64,000 nucleotides of DNA from Lamellibrachia columna (GCA_963662155.1 OY759267.1:33770976-33834975); one strand, 5' to 3'; shown: positions 1 through 11,272, counted from the stretch's first letter. Translations and numbers: made by a program. The notes: a model not told the origin generated them from the sequence alone.

Positions 1-189
1 TTCTCATAAGCAATTTATACACTGCTTATGAAAATGTTGACCATATTATTTGATTTATTAAACATAACTTTTTTTTACCAAACTAACGGTGCTTTTCCTC
101 TTTTTTCACTGATGTTCATGGGTTAGGTTCAGGTAAAATATTGTCGTTTCACTCTTTCTGTTTTTTCTTTCCATACATTTGTATCGGCT

Positions 190-1010
190 GCCCCCTCTCC
201 ATCTTTCATCTTCCTCCTCTCCATCTTTCATCTTCCCCCGATCTTCTCATATCCCACCTCACGCAGTCCTTCGATCTTAGCTGTTCGTTCCCCTTTTCTT
301 GCATCCTTGATGTTTTTTTACCTTTCTCTTCCACTCTCTTTACTAGTATGTCTGCATCCATCCTTACCATGTGGCCTGCCCATTTCAACTTGCTTCTCAC
401 CAATCTTCCTGTTGAACTGTTTTGTTGCATCACAAATTTCCTCAGGTCGTTCATCCTTCTTTCGTCAACCCTCTTTGTTCGTGTTATTCGACAAAACCAG
501 AACCAACTTTCAGCTGCTGTTGTTCTGTCGACGCCACTGTCTCCAGATACAGATTAAGGCATGCTTGTGTAACACAAGCTCTCAGGACTTTCCTTTTCAG
601 CTTTTTCAAAATGTTTCTGTCCAACATGACTCCCTCTACCTTTCCGCAAGCATTCGCTCCCTGTTGTATCCGGCATCGCATTTCTACCTCTGAATGCTCA
701 TCCTCATTAACCATTCCTCCAAGTTACACAAAGCCATCCACTTGGTTGAACTCCTTATCATCCAAACTAATGTTCAAGTCCTCTCTCTGATGTCAAACCC
801 ACATCTCTTCTGTCTTCTCCCGGCTCATTATCGCTCCTTCCTTCTTGAACACCCCCTTCCATTCCTCCAACACTTCCTGTATTTCTTGTTTTTGTCTGCT
901 ATCATGGCCACATCGTTTGCATACATCCCCTTCATGAGAACATCCTTTATGCTGATCTTCCTGCTGATTAGTGCCACCACCATGATAAAGAGTAAAGGTA
1001 CATTTCCTTG
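190..1010 (-). mobile_element. Non-LTR retrotransposon reverse-transcriptase relic in repeat unit 1
   Basis: Read on the minus strand, the translation carries the C-terminal half of a LINE reverse transcriptase. A segment with MKGMYANDVAMIAD corresponds to the catalytic YADD box, here with the second Asp replaced by Asn. It is followed by a segment ending in KVEGVMLDRNILKKLKRK and then by LKWAGHMVRMDADILVKRVE and CVRWDMRRSGEDERW, the usual C-terminal landmarks of this group. Stop codons and frameshifts separate the pieces (454/484 and 714 onward), so it cannot make an enzyme. Equivalent copies lie in units 2 and 3. Confidence 0.8.
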
Positions 1011-2018
1011 CCTCTAACCGATGTTAACTTTAAACTCTTCCGACAACCCATATCCAACCACAGCTCTTCTTTTTGTTCTCAGGAACATGACAGTTCTGGG
1101 TGTTGCACGCCATGACACAGAACTGACTAAATACAACCAACTCATTACAAAGTCAGACTCCCAGATAAGTACAAAAGGTGTTGGAATGAACAGGTCAGCC
1201 AGGGAGTGAACTGTTAAGCACGTTGAACAATCCCTAGGAGTGGATACAGTGCTGTGTAAACATAAACATGCCTTTACTTTAGGTCTTTTTACAGGTGCTG
1301 CGGCAGCCAGGAACAATTTTGGTGGACCGAGAGTGAACAATATCAAGGGTTACTTCAATCGGATCGCGCTTGCCTATCTCCACTTTGTGTGTTTGTACAG
1401 GTTGGTGTCATAAGTAGACATAACCGCCTTAGAAGCAGGCCATTCATGGTGCTCTTGCAAATTCATTGGATTATGAGTGAAACAGGCATTGCAAAAACTG
1501 TAACAATGAATTGTGGGGAGGGGAGAATGTCACATTAGATTGAGAAAGTAACTTTTACACTTGTTCTAATAAATCAGTATTTGCGCTGAGTAGTAATGGC
1601 TTATGTTTTGGTAACCAGATTGATTTGTTTAATGTTTTTATTTATACTTTCACTGTACATCCTTCTTGTCAAAGGATATTTGATTTTTATGAGCATGCTG
1701 TAGTCAAGAAAAGTACGTCGTTTATATGAGTACAACCATATGGTAAAATGCATATTGCTCAAACAGAGATACATATGAGAGATTGATTTTGTAAATATTT
1801 AGCAAATATTCTATTTAAATATTGTTTTTTTCTCATAAGCAATTTATACACTGCTTATGAAAATGTTGACCATATTATTTGATTTATTAAACATAACTTT
1901 TTTTTACCAAACTAACGGTGCTTTTCCTCTTTTTTCACTGATGTTCATGGGTTAGGTTCAGGTAAAATATTGTCGTTTCACTCTTTCTGTTTTTTCTTTC
2001 CATACTTTTGTATCGGCT

Positions 2019-2839
2019 GCCCCCTCTCCATCTTTCATCTTCCTCCTCTCCATCTTTCATCTTCCCCCGATCTTCTCATATCCCACCTCACGCAGTCCTT
2101 CGATCTTAGCTGTTCGTTCCCCTTTTCTTGCATCCTTGATGTTTTTTTACCTTTCTCTTCCACTCTCTTTACTAGTATGTCTGCATCCATCCTTACCATG
2201 TGGCCTGCCCATTTCAACTTGCTTCTCACCAATCTTCCTGTTGAACTGTTTTGTTGCATCACATATTTCCTCAGGTCGTTCATCCTTCTTTCGTCAACGC
2301 TCTTTGTTCGTGTTATTCGACAAAACTAGAACCAACTTTCAGCTGCTGTTGTTCTGTCGACGCCACTGTCTCCAGATACAGATTAAGGCATGCTTGTGTA
2401 ACACAAGCTCTCAGGACTTTCCTTTTCAGCTTTTTCAAAATGTTTCTGTCCAACATGACTCCCTCTACCTTTCCGCAAGCATTCGCTCCCTGTTGTATCC
2501 GGCATCGCATTTCTACCTCTGAATGCTCATCCTCATTAACCATTCCTCCAAGTTACACAAAGCCATCCACTTGGTTGAACTCCTTATCATCCAAACTAAT
2601 GTTCAAGTCCTCTCTCTGATGTCAAACCCACATCTCTTCTGTCTTCTCCCGGCTCATTATCGGTCCTTCCTTCTTGAACACCCCCTTCCATTCCTCCAAC
2701 ACTTCCTGTATTTCTTGTTTTTGTCTGCTATCATGGCCACATCGTTTGCATACATCCCCTTCCTGAGAACATCCTTCATGCTGATCTTCCTGCTGATTAG
2801 TGCCACCACCATGATAAAGAGTAAAGGTACATTTCCTTG
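2019..2839 (-). mobile_element. Reverse-transcriptase relic in repeat unit 2
   Basis: This is the 1,829-bp-shifted copy of the unit 1 relic, with the same altered YAND box and the same frame breaks. It was therefore copied as dead DNA with the tandem unit and is not an independent insertion. Confidence 0.8.
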
Positions 2840-3840
2840 CCTCTAACCGATGTTAACTTTAAACTCTTCCGACAACCCATATCCAACCACAGCTCTTCTT
2901 TTTGTTCTCAGGAACATGACAGTTCTGGGTGTTGCACGCCATGACACAGAACTGACTAAATACAACCAACTCATTACAAAGTCAGACTCCCAGATAAGTA
3001 CAAAAGGTGTTGGAATGAACAGGTCAGCCAGGGAGTGAACTGTTAAGCACGTTGAACAATCCCTAGGAGTGGATACAGTGCTGTGTAAACATAAACATGC
3101 CTTTACTTTAGGTCTTTTTACAGGTGCTGCGGCAGCCAGGAACAATTTTGGTGGACCGAGAGTGAACAATATCAAGGGTTACTTCAATCGGATCGCGCTT
3201 GCCTATCCCCACTTTGTGTGTTTGTACAGGTTGGTGTCATCAGTAGACATAACCGCCTTAGAAGCAGGCCATTCATGGTGCTCTTGCAAATTCATTGGAT
3301 TATGAGTGAAACAGGCATTGCAAAAACTGTAACAATGAATTGTGGGGAGGGGAGAATGTCACATTAGATTGAGAAAGTAACTTTTACACTTGTTCTAATA
3401 AATCAGTATTTGCGCTGAGTAGTAATGGCTTATGTTTTGGTAACCAGATTGATTTGTTTAATGTTTTTATTTATACTTTCACTGTACATCCTTCTTGTCA
3501 AAGGATATTTGATTTTTATGAGCATGCTGTAGTCAAGAAAAGTACGTCGTTTATATGAGTACAACCATATGGTAAAATGCATATTGCTCATACAGAGATA
3601 CATATGAGAGATTGATTTTGTAAATATTTAGCAAATATTCTATTTAAATATTGTTTTTTTCTTATAAGCAATTTATACACTGCTTATGAAAATGTTGACC
3701 ATATTATTGGATTTATTAAACATAACTTTTTTTTTTACCAAACTAACGGTGCTTTTCCTCTTTTTTCACTGATGTTCATGGGTTAGGTTCAGGTAAAATA
3801 TTGTCGTTTCACTCTTTCTGTTTTTTCTTTACATAGTTTT

Positions 3841-4433
3841 CTATCGGCTGCCCCCTCTCCATCTTTCATCTTCCTCCTCTCCATCTTTCATCTCCCCCCA
3901 TCTTCTCATATCCCACCTCACGCAGTCCTTCGATCTTAGCTGTTCGTTCCCCTTTTCTTGCATCCTTGATGTTTTTTCACCTTTCTCTTCCACTCCCTTC
4001 ACTAGTATGTCTGCATCCAACCTTACCATGTGGCCTGCCCATTTCAACTTGCTTCTAACCAATTTTCCTGTTGAACTGTTTTGTTGCATCACATATTTCC
4101 TCAGGTCGTTCATCCTTCTTTCGTCAACCCTCTTTGTTCGTGTTATTCGACAAAACTAGAACCAACTTTCAGCTGCTGTTGTTGTTCTGTCGACTCCACT
4201 CTCTCCAGATACAGATTAAGGCATGCTTGTGTAACACAAGCTCTCAGGACTTTCCTTTTCAGCTTTTTCAAAATGTTTCTGTCCAACATGACTCCCTCTA
4301 CCTTTCCCCGAGCATTCGCTCCCTGTTGTATCCGGCATCGCATTTCTACCTCTGAATTCTCATCCTCATTAACCATTCCTCCAAGTTACACAAAGCCATC
4401 CACTTGGTTGAACTCCTTATCATCCAAACTAAT
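3841..4433 (-). mobile_element. Truncated reverse-transcriptase relic in repeat unit 3
   Basis: Only the C-terminal part of the relic survives (KLKWAGHMVRLDADILVKGV and the preceding segment). The catalytic region is missing because the unit is cut off at the minisatellite junction near 4433. It has a few codons inserted or lost compared with units 1 and 2. Confidence 0.75.
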
Positions 4434-4829
4434 CTCATGTCTCAGCTCGTACACGTGGCACAGCATGACAACCCAACCTAGTCTCATGTCTCAGCTCGTA
4501 CACGTGGCACAGCATGGCAACCCAACCTAGTCTCACGTCTCAGCTCGTACACGTGGCACAGCATGGAAACCCAACCTAGTCTCATGTCTCAGATCGTTCA
4601 CATGGCACAGCATGACAACCCAACCTAGTCTCATGTCTCAGCTCGTTCACGTGGCACAGCATGGCAACCCAACCTAGTCTCATGTCTCAGCTCGTACACG
4701 TGGCACAGCATGGCAACCCAACCTAGTCTCATGTCTCGGCTCGTACACGTGGCACAGCATGGTAGCCGAACCTAGTCTCATGTATCAGCTTGTACACGTG
4801 GCACAGCATGGCAACCCAACCTTGCCAGG
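4434..4829. repeat. 49-bp minisatellite, about 8 copies
   Basis: Each unit contains CAGCTCGTACACGTGGCACA and CATGGCAACCCAACCTAGTC and repeats every 49 bp with a few substitutions. It starts exactly where the third 1,829-bp unit stops, so its expansion or insertion may have truncated that unit. Confidence 0.9.
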
Positions 4830-5127
4830 GCACTTCGGTTTAGTGCAGGAATTGTTAATATTGCACATTCCTCTCGGACGGAAGGTGTTGGAACTGCCAG
4901 TGATTTAACGAGTGATGATGAGTGTTATTCAAAACAACACAGTATCACTCAAACACAAAAAGATAGAACATTCATGTCTGCATGTTGGCAAAAGTGAATT
5001 AATTAAAGTTTAAAGGATGTGAGAAATGTTTGATATGTTCATCACGTGGAAATGGTATTACCGAGTTGCATTATGTGATATGCTTTGCCTAGACGTCTCG
5101 TCTAGAATTTAGTCTAGACAAGACGTA

Positions 5128-5262
5128 CTATTTTTTATTTTACATATCAATATTGCGGGCGCGGGCCGCGTCATGCATAATCTCGCTATCAGTCCGCGGG
5201 CCGCATAAAATAGCTCTGCGGGCCGCAGTTGGCCCGCGGGCCGCAGGTTGCCGACCCCTGGT
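5128..5262. mobile_element. hAT-type transposon end (right terminal region)
   Basis: A stretch rich in GCGGGCCGC motifs ends in GGTTGCCGACCCCTG, whose complement CAGGGGTCGGCAACC is a typical hAT terminal inverted repeat. The 8 bp outside it (GTCTAGGT) would be the target duplication, but no matching left end with that octamer is visible. Probably a one-ended, truncated copy. Confidence 0.6.
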
Positions 5263-5692
5263 CTAGGTCTTCCCTCCAAACATTGCCCACCTGAATGACT
5301 TGCCCACTGCCAAGTGCCCACTAGGCCACTAGTACCCAACCCAGTTGGTAATTGGTATATCTCCCCAGTCCTAATCCATTCACACTTGTACTAATTCACA
5401 CATGTCTGAACCTGTCTGTCTGAGGCTAGTAACTGCAGGCCTGCTGGAAATGCCACTGGGTGTCAGTGCCAGTGGGTGACATTTAATTGAAATATCATAT
5501 TAAATTATGTTAACTTAGTTGACCTAATTCAGTTAACAATATAAATTGGGGTTATGGCTTGCATATGAGTTAAATCAGGGTTAGATAAACAAATCTCCTA
5601 CCCTAACCATGAGCCACATTAAAGCCAAATATAACAAATGTTATCATATTTAATAGTAATGACACTAAGAAGTTTTTCTTTATTTTTCCTCA

Positions 5693-5810
5693 GGATATTC
5701 GTAAGTTTGAAGAAGTTGGTGGTGCTGGATTTTTAGAACTCATCCAGCACACTATGGACCTTTACCATAAGAGTATTACTCCACTAAGAGCTAAGGATAT
5801 TATGCCCCAT

Positions 5811-5812
<2 letters not shown>
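5693..5812 (+). CDS. Possible internal exon of an unidentified protein
   Basis: A pyrimidine-rich stretch ending in TTTTTCCTCAG is followed by an open frame reading DIRKFEEVGGAGFLELIQHT and then MDLYHKSITPLRAKDIMPH, which has the composition of a real folded protein. It runs directly into a (TA)n tract that stays open only because TA repeats have no stop in that frame. No good 3' donor is seen, although GTAAGT occurs 7 bp after the acceptor. I do not recognise the family. It could be an orphaned exon or chance. Confidence 0.3.
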
Positions 5813-5897
<85 letters not shown>

Positions 5898-6023
5898 GCA
5901 ATACAGTGGTTGAATAAGAAAGCATGGTCCAGCGCCATTCAGTTGAAGTTCACTTCCATGTGCCATCATGTTAACAGGTTGGACTGTTATAGCAACATAA
6001 CAATACAGTGGTTGAATAAGAAA

Positions 6024-6055
<32 letters not shown>
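5813..6055. repeat. Two (TA)n microsatellites with a duplicated 27-bp flank
   Basis: (TA)n runs occupy 5813-5895 and 6026-6055. The phrase CAATACAGTGGTTGAATAAG precedes position 5925 and again position 6025, so the segment between the runs was probably duplicated together with a TA tract. Confidence 0.9.
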
Positions 6056-6058
<3 letters not shown>

Positions 6059-6147
6059 TTTTTATTTAATAAAACAATAAGTCTGTTTTACAGTTTATTT
6101 GTTTTTCTTCTTTGTTATAAGATTATAGGTTTATCTTCTCTAAACTT

Positions 6148-6345
6148 AGCGGGCCGCGGGCAGTGGGCTTACCCATCTTTGGCCCGCAGCTATGGGCCAG
6201 GCCTGGGCCTGAAACTTGAGGGCCGGCGCGGGTCTAAATTCTACTTTGCGGGCCTGGGCTGGGCTTGAAAAAATTTTGCGGGCCTGGACTCTAATAACTG
6301 CTAATTGCGGGCCGGACTTAGGATCAAATTCTAGGCCGGCGAAGG
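6148..6345. mobile_element. GC-rich hAT-like transposon remnant
   Basis: Repeated GCGGGCC and GGGCCTGGGC motifs alternate with AT-rich words such as TTGAAAAAATTTTGCGGGCC. This is the subterminal pattern of Ac-like hAT ends. Termini and target duplication are not clear. Confidence 0.45.
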
Positions 6346-6670
6346 GCACTAGTGCGCACATCTCTCTTCACTCCCTCATTCTCCTCTCTCTTCCATCTCT
6401 CCCCCACACTCTTCATCTCTCCCCTCTTACTCCTCGTCCCCCATCCTCTCGCTCCCTCTCTGCCTCCATCTTTCTATCTCACTCTCCCTCTCATATGTCT
6501 CTATCTCTCCTTCTCTTTCTCTTTCCCCCATCGCTCTGTCTCTCCACACTCTCCCATCCCTCTCACTTTCTCTCGCTCTATCCCTCCCTCCCTCTCTCCT
6601 CTTCCTCACCCCTCTCTCTCCTTCTCTTTTTCCCCTCTCTCTCCCTGTCTCTCATCTTCTCTTAATATCT
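6346..6670. repeat. Pyrimidine-rich (CT-rich) low-complexity tract
   Basis: About 320 bp almost free of A and G on the plus strand (CTCTCTC, TCCCTC words). The open frames seen here on both strands are low-complexity artefacts. Such purine/pyrimidine strand asymmetry can form triplex DNA. Confidence 0.9.
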
Positions 6671-7554
6671 TTCTCCATGCTCTTCTATCTCCTATAATAC
6701 TATGTCACAGAAATTTGTTTAAGGAATTTACCTGAAATATACAACTTTCTAAATAGATTCCCACTGTAGTGCCCCACTGGGAGAAACCCTGGGCTGGTTT
6801 CTGACAAAGAAAATACACTTCTTGTTTCTTCTTCAATATCATAAGCCTTTAAAAGAATCTTACTGTACCCTTTTGATCAACGAGAAGACGAGTGATTCAC
6901 TGGGTGTAAAATTGGCAATGTAGGTTATGTCAATTATTCTTTTAACTCTGTAATCTCATTTATAAATGTTGCGTGGTGAACAAAGAAAACACATCACGTT
7001 GCAAGCTTTCGGCACAGCCCATAATTTTAATATGTATGTTTGTGGGTATGCATGTATAGCTTCATACAATATAATGTACGTGCATGCGAGCACGCTCATA
7101 TCCTGTATCACTGTAAGATGGATAACATAGTTAATCATTGAATGGATAATAAAGTGTATGATCAATTTGATAATAAAATTGATGATGAAATTGATTATCA
7201 AAATGATGAACATTGGAAGAATGATGACCTGGCTGACCAAATGATCTACCAATTCCCAAAGATCATTCGTTACAATTGTAATTGTCATGTTGATTAACGC
7301 GATGGATTCACAACGTGTTGCGACTAGGTGACCAGCCTCACTACCACTCCATGTTATCAAATGGAGACCTAACAATAGAAGTGTTTTGGTCGTTCACTCC
7401 ACACAGACTTAAGTGTGGACAGTGCTGGGCGGTTCAATATATCGCTCAATTGGCAACGTGTAAAGTGAACCAGGTACACGCAATTTGTACAATCGCCAAA
7501 TTCAGGCTTTAGACGGACTAATAGGCCAACGGCGGTTGCAGTTGATTTCAGACT
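6671..7554. other. No gene seen; short AT-rich direct repeats
   Basis: Nothing protein-like was recognised. Positions 7130-7210 contain several imperfect repeats of AAATTGATGATGAAATTGAT. This stretch lies 3' of the serpin on the minus strand and may include its downstream flank. Confidence 0.5.
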
Positions 7555-7860
7555 GAAGCGAGACTATTTGCCCCACATGACCTGTGCACAGTCCGCTCAA
7601 CTACGGACCAAAGACGGACTGATTAGCCAACTTTGGATAAGCAGTGAATGCGGACCAAAGACGGACTAATAGAGCAGTGTTAGTTGCAGTTACTATGGAC
7701 ACAAGATGGACTAGTAGATCACCATTGACCGCAGTGAATGCGGACCAAAGACAGACTAATAGATCACCGATGACCGCAGTGAATGAGGACCAAAGACAGA
7801 CTAGTAGATCACCGATGACCACAGTGAATGCGGACCAAAGATGGACTAGTAGATGAGTGT
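7555..7860. repeat. 45-bp minisatellite overlapping the serpin stop codon
   Basis: Units contain GCAGTGAATGCGGACCAAAG and ACTAATAGATCACCGATGAC, repeating every 45 bp for about 5 copies, more diverged on the left. Because 45 is a multiple of 3 the array stays open and mimics a 15-residue protein repeat. The serpin TAG at 7846-7848 lies in the rightmost unit, so the array forms the start of that gene's 3' UTR. Confidence 0.85.
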
Positions 7861-8050
7861 TGGCCTTAGTATTCTGCCGATCTGCAAGATGGCGCCCGTC
7901 TGTTCGCTGATGATGAAAAACATAAACGGGTAGTCGATGCAGAACATCTCATGCGCTCCTTCTGTCGTCTGGCAAGCCGATGACTTCAGTCCCTCGTCAA
8001 ACTCAAGAGACACGTGAAGACATGTCACCCGAACAGGTTGTACGTGCCGT
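7846..8050 (-). CDS. Serpin, last coding exon (reactive-centre loop and C-terminus)
   Basis: The acceptor TTTTGTGATTTTGCAG is followed by a frame ending at TAG 7846-7848. The translation has VSLEFDEG (end of strand 5A and hinge), then a loop, then FCIDYPFMFFIISEQTGAIL and GRILRP. The last two match the serpin C-terminal signature (FxADHPFLFxIRxxxTGxILFxGRxxxP). Between the hinge EG and DYPF there are 18 residues, against about 24 in SERPINB1, and the hinge reads LKSSAC instead of the usual TEAAAA. A short, non-consensus loop suggests a non-inhibitory or altered serpin. The exon starts in phase 2, which fits the exon at 11166-11272 directly. Family assignment is firm; inhibitory function is not. 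Confidence 0.85.
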
Positions 8051-8113
8051 CTGCAAAATCACAAAATACAGGTTACTGGATACCGCGTTATATAAGTACT
8101 GGATACCACGCTA

Positions 8114-8125
8114 TATATATATACT

Positions 8126-8161
<36 letters not shown>
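8114..8161. repeat. (TA)n microsatellite
   Basis: About 24 TA units with one interruption upstream; in the last intron of the serpin gene. Confidence 0.9.
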
Positions 8162-8166
<5 letters not shown>

Positions 8167-8739
8167 ATTACTCCTATTGTTAATGTTGAGTTCTTGGTAA
8201 CTACGTTACACCAAATTGCTTCCTCATAATCTGTTTCACTTTTCAGTGTTAGATTCTTTAATATATACAATTACTCCACCTCCCCTTCTCTCGTGCATGT
8301 CCTTCCTAAACATTACATAACCTGTCAGTGCTAACTAAGCACCTACTATATTTTTATTTGCCCATAATTCTGTGGTACCTATTACATGAAGGTCAATATC
8401 TGCTACCATTATGTCTAACTCACTTTTTTATTTACTATGTTCCTGACATTTAAACACACACATTTAAGTTAATTTTCCGAAATTATTGGTGAACATTTCT
8501 TTAGATGTGTATTTGTGCTCCTTTGTACAGTAGAGGAACTTTAAGCAGCAAAGAAATGTTACATTAACAAAAGGTATGCAATGTATACATGTCATGATAC
8601 GCATGGAAAATAAAACTGCATTTACAGGTTTATATCAGCCATATTACGTGCTAAAATAGATTGTAAACGACATGTTTCTAGCAGCCATAATAAATGCCAA
8701 AAGAAAACAAATGTACATAATTTATTATCCCTTTACATA

Positions 8740-8902
8740 TTTACATCAACGTAAAACATTACCAGTACACCTGCCCTGCAGTATGGAGTGCTCTGCCAAC
8801 AAACATCTCATCAGAAGTGTCTCTTGAATGGATCAAGGCAGTTTTAAAGACTCAACTTTGTATTATGGCGTATACTGAAAGTACTGCAGCGAAATTTTAG
8901 CC
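8740..8902 (+). mobile_element. C-terminal tail of a second type of LINE reverse transcriptase
   Basis: The plus-strand frame reads CPAVWSALPTNISSEVSLEW followed by IKAVLKTQL, resembling the last residues of many non-LTR reverse transcriptases (NxLPxxIR...FKxxLKxxLF). It stops just before the minus-strand LINE at 8903. A diverged inverted copy of 8866-8903 lies at 10668-10710. Confidence 0.55.
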
Positions 8903-10198
8903 TTATTCAACAAGATTGCCATCCCAAACAGCAAGTTCCAGATGGCAAATGAATAAGGAAGCCATTGGCTTATCGAGAGTCCAACAATTTTATCATCTAT
9001 GTGTAGCCCGCCCTTATCAGATATCTGTCAATTCTATTTTTAAACATATATTCACACTACTAGTATTAACACAATCATTTGGCATTTTGTTCCATTCATT
9101 TATCACCTCTGTGAGAAAGAGTACTTTCTCATGTCCAATCTACACTGTTCCTTAACTAATGCTGCTTTGTGTCCTCTGGTTCTACTGCCTTCTTTAAGTT
9201 CGAAGAACATATTTTTTTTATCAACATCCTCATAACCATTCACTATTTTAAACACTTCTATTTGGTCTCCTCTTAGTCGCCTGGTCTCTAGTGCTGTCAA
9301 ACCACATTGTAATAAGTGGCTTTCGTAACTAAGGTCTCTCAATTCTGGAATAATTTTAGTTGCTCTCCGTTGTATTCTTTCTAGCTTGTCTATGTCCTTT
9401 TTACGATATGGCTTCCATGCTTGAATACAATATTCCAAATGTGGTCTAACTATTGCTTTGAACAGGAATAAAATTAGCTGTTTCTCCTTATACATGATAG
9501 TTCTCCTAATTAGCCCTACAACTTGATTTCCTTTCAAAGCAGCAATCCGACATTGCTCTGAAACTTTCATGTCAGCACTAAATGTTACTCCTAAGGCCTT
9601 TTCTTGCGTGGTTCCATGTGTATGCATTTACACTTCCCAAAATTTAATAACATTAGCCATTTTTCTGACCATTTAACTAATTTATCTAGATCATTCTGTA
9701 AACTTTGTTTATCTGTAACATTAGTAACCTTTCTGAATACTTTTGTGTCATCTGCAGATTTAAGTATTTTGCTAGATATGTCATCTTCCAAATCATTTAT
9801 ATATATTAAAAACAATATAGGTCCTAATACTGATCCCTGTGGTACCCCTCTCAGAACAGAATTCCAGTTTGAAATCTCACCACCTACTATTACTCTGTCT
9901 TTTGTGTGTAAGCCACTCTACAATCCAGTTGATTATATCATTGCCTATACCATGGGCTTTTAGTTTAAGTAACAGTCGTTGATGTGGCACTTTATTGAAA
10001 GCTTTCTGAAAATCTAAGTAGATAACATCCACTGGTAACCCGTCACCTACCCACTTTGTAATTTCTTCAAAAAAACATCAGAAATTGGTTAGACATAACT
10101 TTGCTTTCAGGAACCTGTGTTGAGATGTATTTATTAATTTATGGTGTCTAATTAATGTTTCGAGTCTTAATTTATGTTTAAATTGTTTTAACAAACTA
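8903..10198 (-). mobile_element. 5'-truncated CR1/Jockey-type LINE copy, decayed
   Basis: Minus-strand pieces cover the reverse transcriptase from HKLINTSQHRFLKAKLCLTN through DVIYLDFQKAFDKVPHQR and SADDTKVFR to the C-terminal ATKIIPELRDLSYESHLLQC region, broken by stops and frameshifts near 9600, 9815 and 10080. The 3' end at 8903-9000 matches the 3' ends of the copies at 20257, 22395 and 30309, so all belong to one family. It lies in the serpin intron between 8050 and 11166, where exons for the missing middle of that protein would be expected. Confidence 0.85.
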
Positions 10199-10650
10199 CA
10201 TATATATATATATATAGGTCGTGGTGGGGTGGTCACAGGTTTGTGGGTGACCTTGTGGCGAAATGGCCCCACCTGTTTGTAATTAAATTTGTGTATTGGT
10301 GGTGGAATGTCTGTATTCTTTGCATTACATGTTCATGACGACTTTTTGATGTATATATGTTATCGTCATGCTTGTAGGAATGTGGGCTCTGAGAAACTTG
10401 CCGGACGGGGCTGTACATGTGTTCAGTTCCTGTCTGGTTTGCTTTGAGGAGCTCACATTCCTGTTAATGTTCTTCCCAAAGTGGCTGCGTGATAAGCAGT
10501 CCACTTTGCAATAAAAAACGTCATTTATTTGGCCTGTTTCAATTCACTGCTACATCGGACTTGTGTTGGTTATTGCATAAATATATATATATATATATAT
10601 ATATAGTTTGTTAAAACAATTTAGTTTGGCCTTAAACATAAATTAAGATA
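10161..10650. repeat. Inverted repeat flanking a 360-bp insert, each arm ending in (TA)n
   Basis: The left arm (10161-10216) and right arm (10577-10647) are inverted copies sharing TAAATTGTTTTAACAAAC and the (TA)n next to it. The right arm has a small extra segment. The left arm is the LINE itself, so part of the LINE was copied in the opposite orientation on the far side of the insert. Confidence 0.75.
10217..10577 (+). mobile_element. Unclassified insert between the inverted arms (solo-LTR-like)
   Basis: The segment is distinct from its AT-rich surroundings and contains GCAATAAAAAACGTC, a possible polyadenylation signal, near its right end, which reads TTGTGTTGGTTATTGCA. It could be a solo LTR or another short mobile element, but no clear TG..CA pair with a target duplication was found because both sides are TA repeats. 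Confidence 0.3.
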
Positions 10651-10667
10651 GAAAAAGATATCAATAA

Positions 10668-11165
10668 ATTAGGCTAAAATGTTGCTGCAGTAATTTCAGT
10701 ATACGCCATAATATATACACACATAATACTTATATATACATACATATAATATATACACATACATATATTAACTTTTTTATACTTATTCCAATTTATTTTA
10801 TAGATTAATTAACTTGTCTTAGCTGATGGATAGCGATTTATCTGAATTAACATTTATCTTAACATTTAAACTAACTATCTTTAATCTACTGATGTTTATA
10901 CAGTCGTACTATCTTAATTTATTTATTCTTATTTAAAATTTATATATATTATATATATATATATATATTAACGTCTTTGTTTATACTTATTCTAATTTAT
11001 TTTGTGGATAAATTAACTTGTTTTATACAGTTGTATTATCTTAATTCATTTATTCTTATTTAAAAATTGCTTATTTGGCACTATATATGCATTAGATTTA
11101 TGTACAGAGCTGAGAAACTTTTTAGATATGGCGCTATATAAAATAAATATTATTTTTATTATTAC
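10668..11165. repeat. AT-rich intronic DNA with a LINE-like 3' tail
   Basis: It contains an inverted copy of the 8866-8903 segment, TA-rich runs, two diverged copies of a block with TTTATACTTATTCCAATTTA (10775 and 10980), and ends with ATGGCGCTATATAAAATAAA plus a TTAT repeat, a common form of LINE 3' terminus. No exon was recognised. Confidence 0.5.
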
Positions 11166-11272
11166 CTTGATGTATGAGGAAGCCAGCAGTTGGAGCCACA
11201 TGTCTCAATGATAGTTGTCGGTAGGACATCCATGATTCGTCTGTGGGACTTCTTTGCCATCCAACGGTTAAT
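11166..11272 (-). CDS. Serpin exon: helix F region
   Basis: With the acceptor ATTCTAGAG, the exon begins INRWMAKKSHRRIMDVLP, matching the conserved serpin segment INxWVxxxTxGKIxxLLP (helix F and following turn). It ends at the donor ATCAAG|GTAATA. It joins upstream exon 11677-11744 in phase 0 and the last exon in phase 2. Canonical serpins follow this with LVLVNAIYFKGxW; here TTIIETCGSNCWLPHTS stands instead, so the conserved strand 3A motif is absent or on an unseen exon. A second acceptor 2 bp further upstream would break the frame with the previous exon. Confidence 0.8.

Larger units (their letters stand above)
1..4433. repeat. Tandem array of a 1,829-bp unit (2.4 copies)
   Basis: The same sequence restarts at positions 1, 1830 and 3659, so the period is exactly 1,829 bp. 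Copies 1 and 2 differ by scattered single bases. Copy 3 is more diverged (including small indels) and breaks off near 4433, where a 49-bp minisatellite takes over. Copy 1 starts at the window edge, so the array probably continues to the left. Each unit contains a minus-strand reverse-transcriptase relic in its first kilobase and an unrecognised 800-bp remainder. Copy number in the genome cannot be judged from here. Confidence 0.95.
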
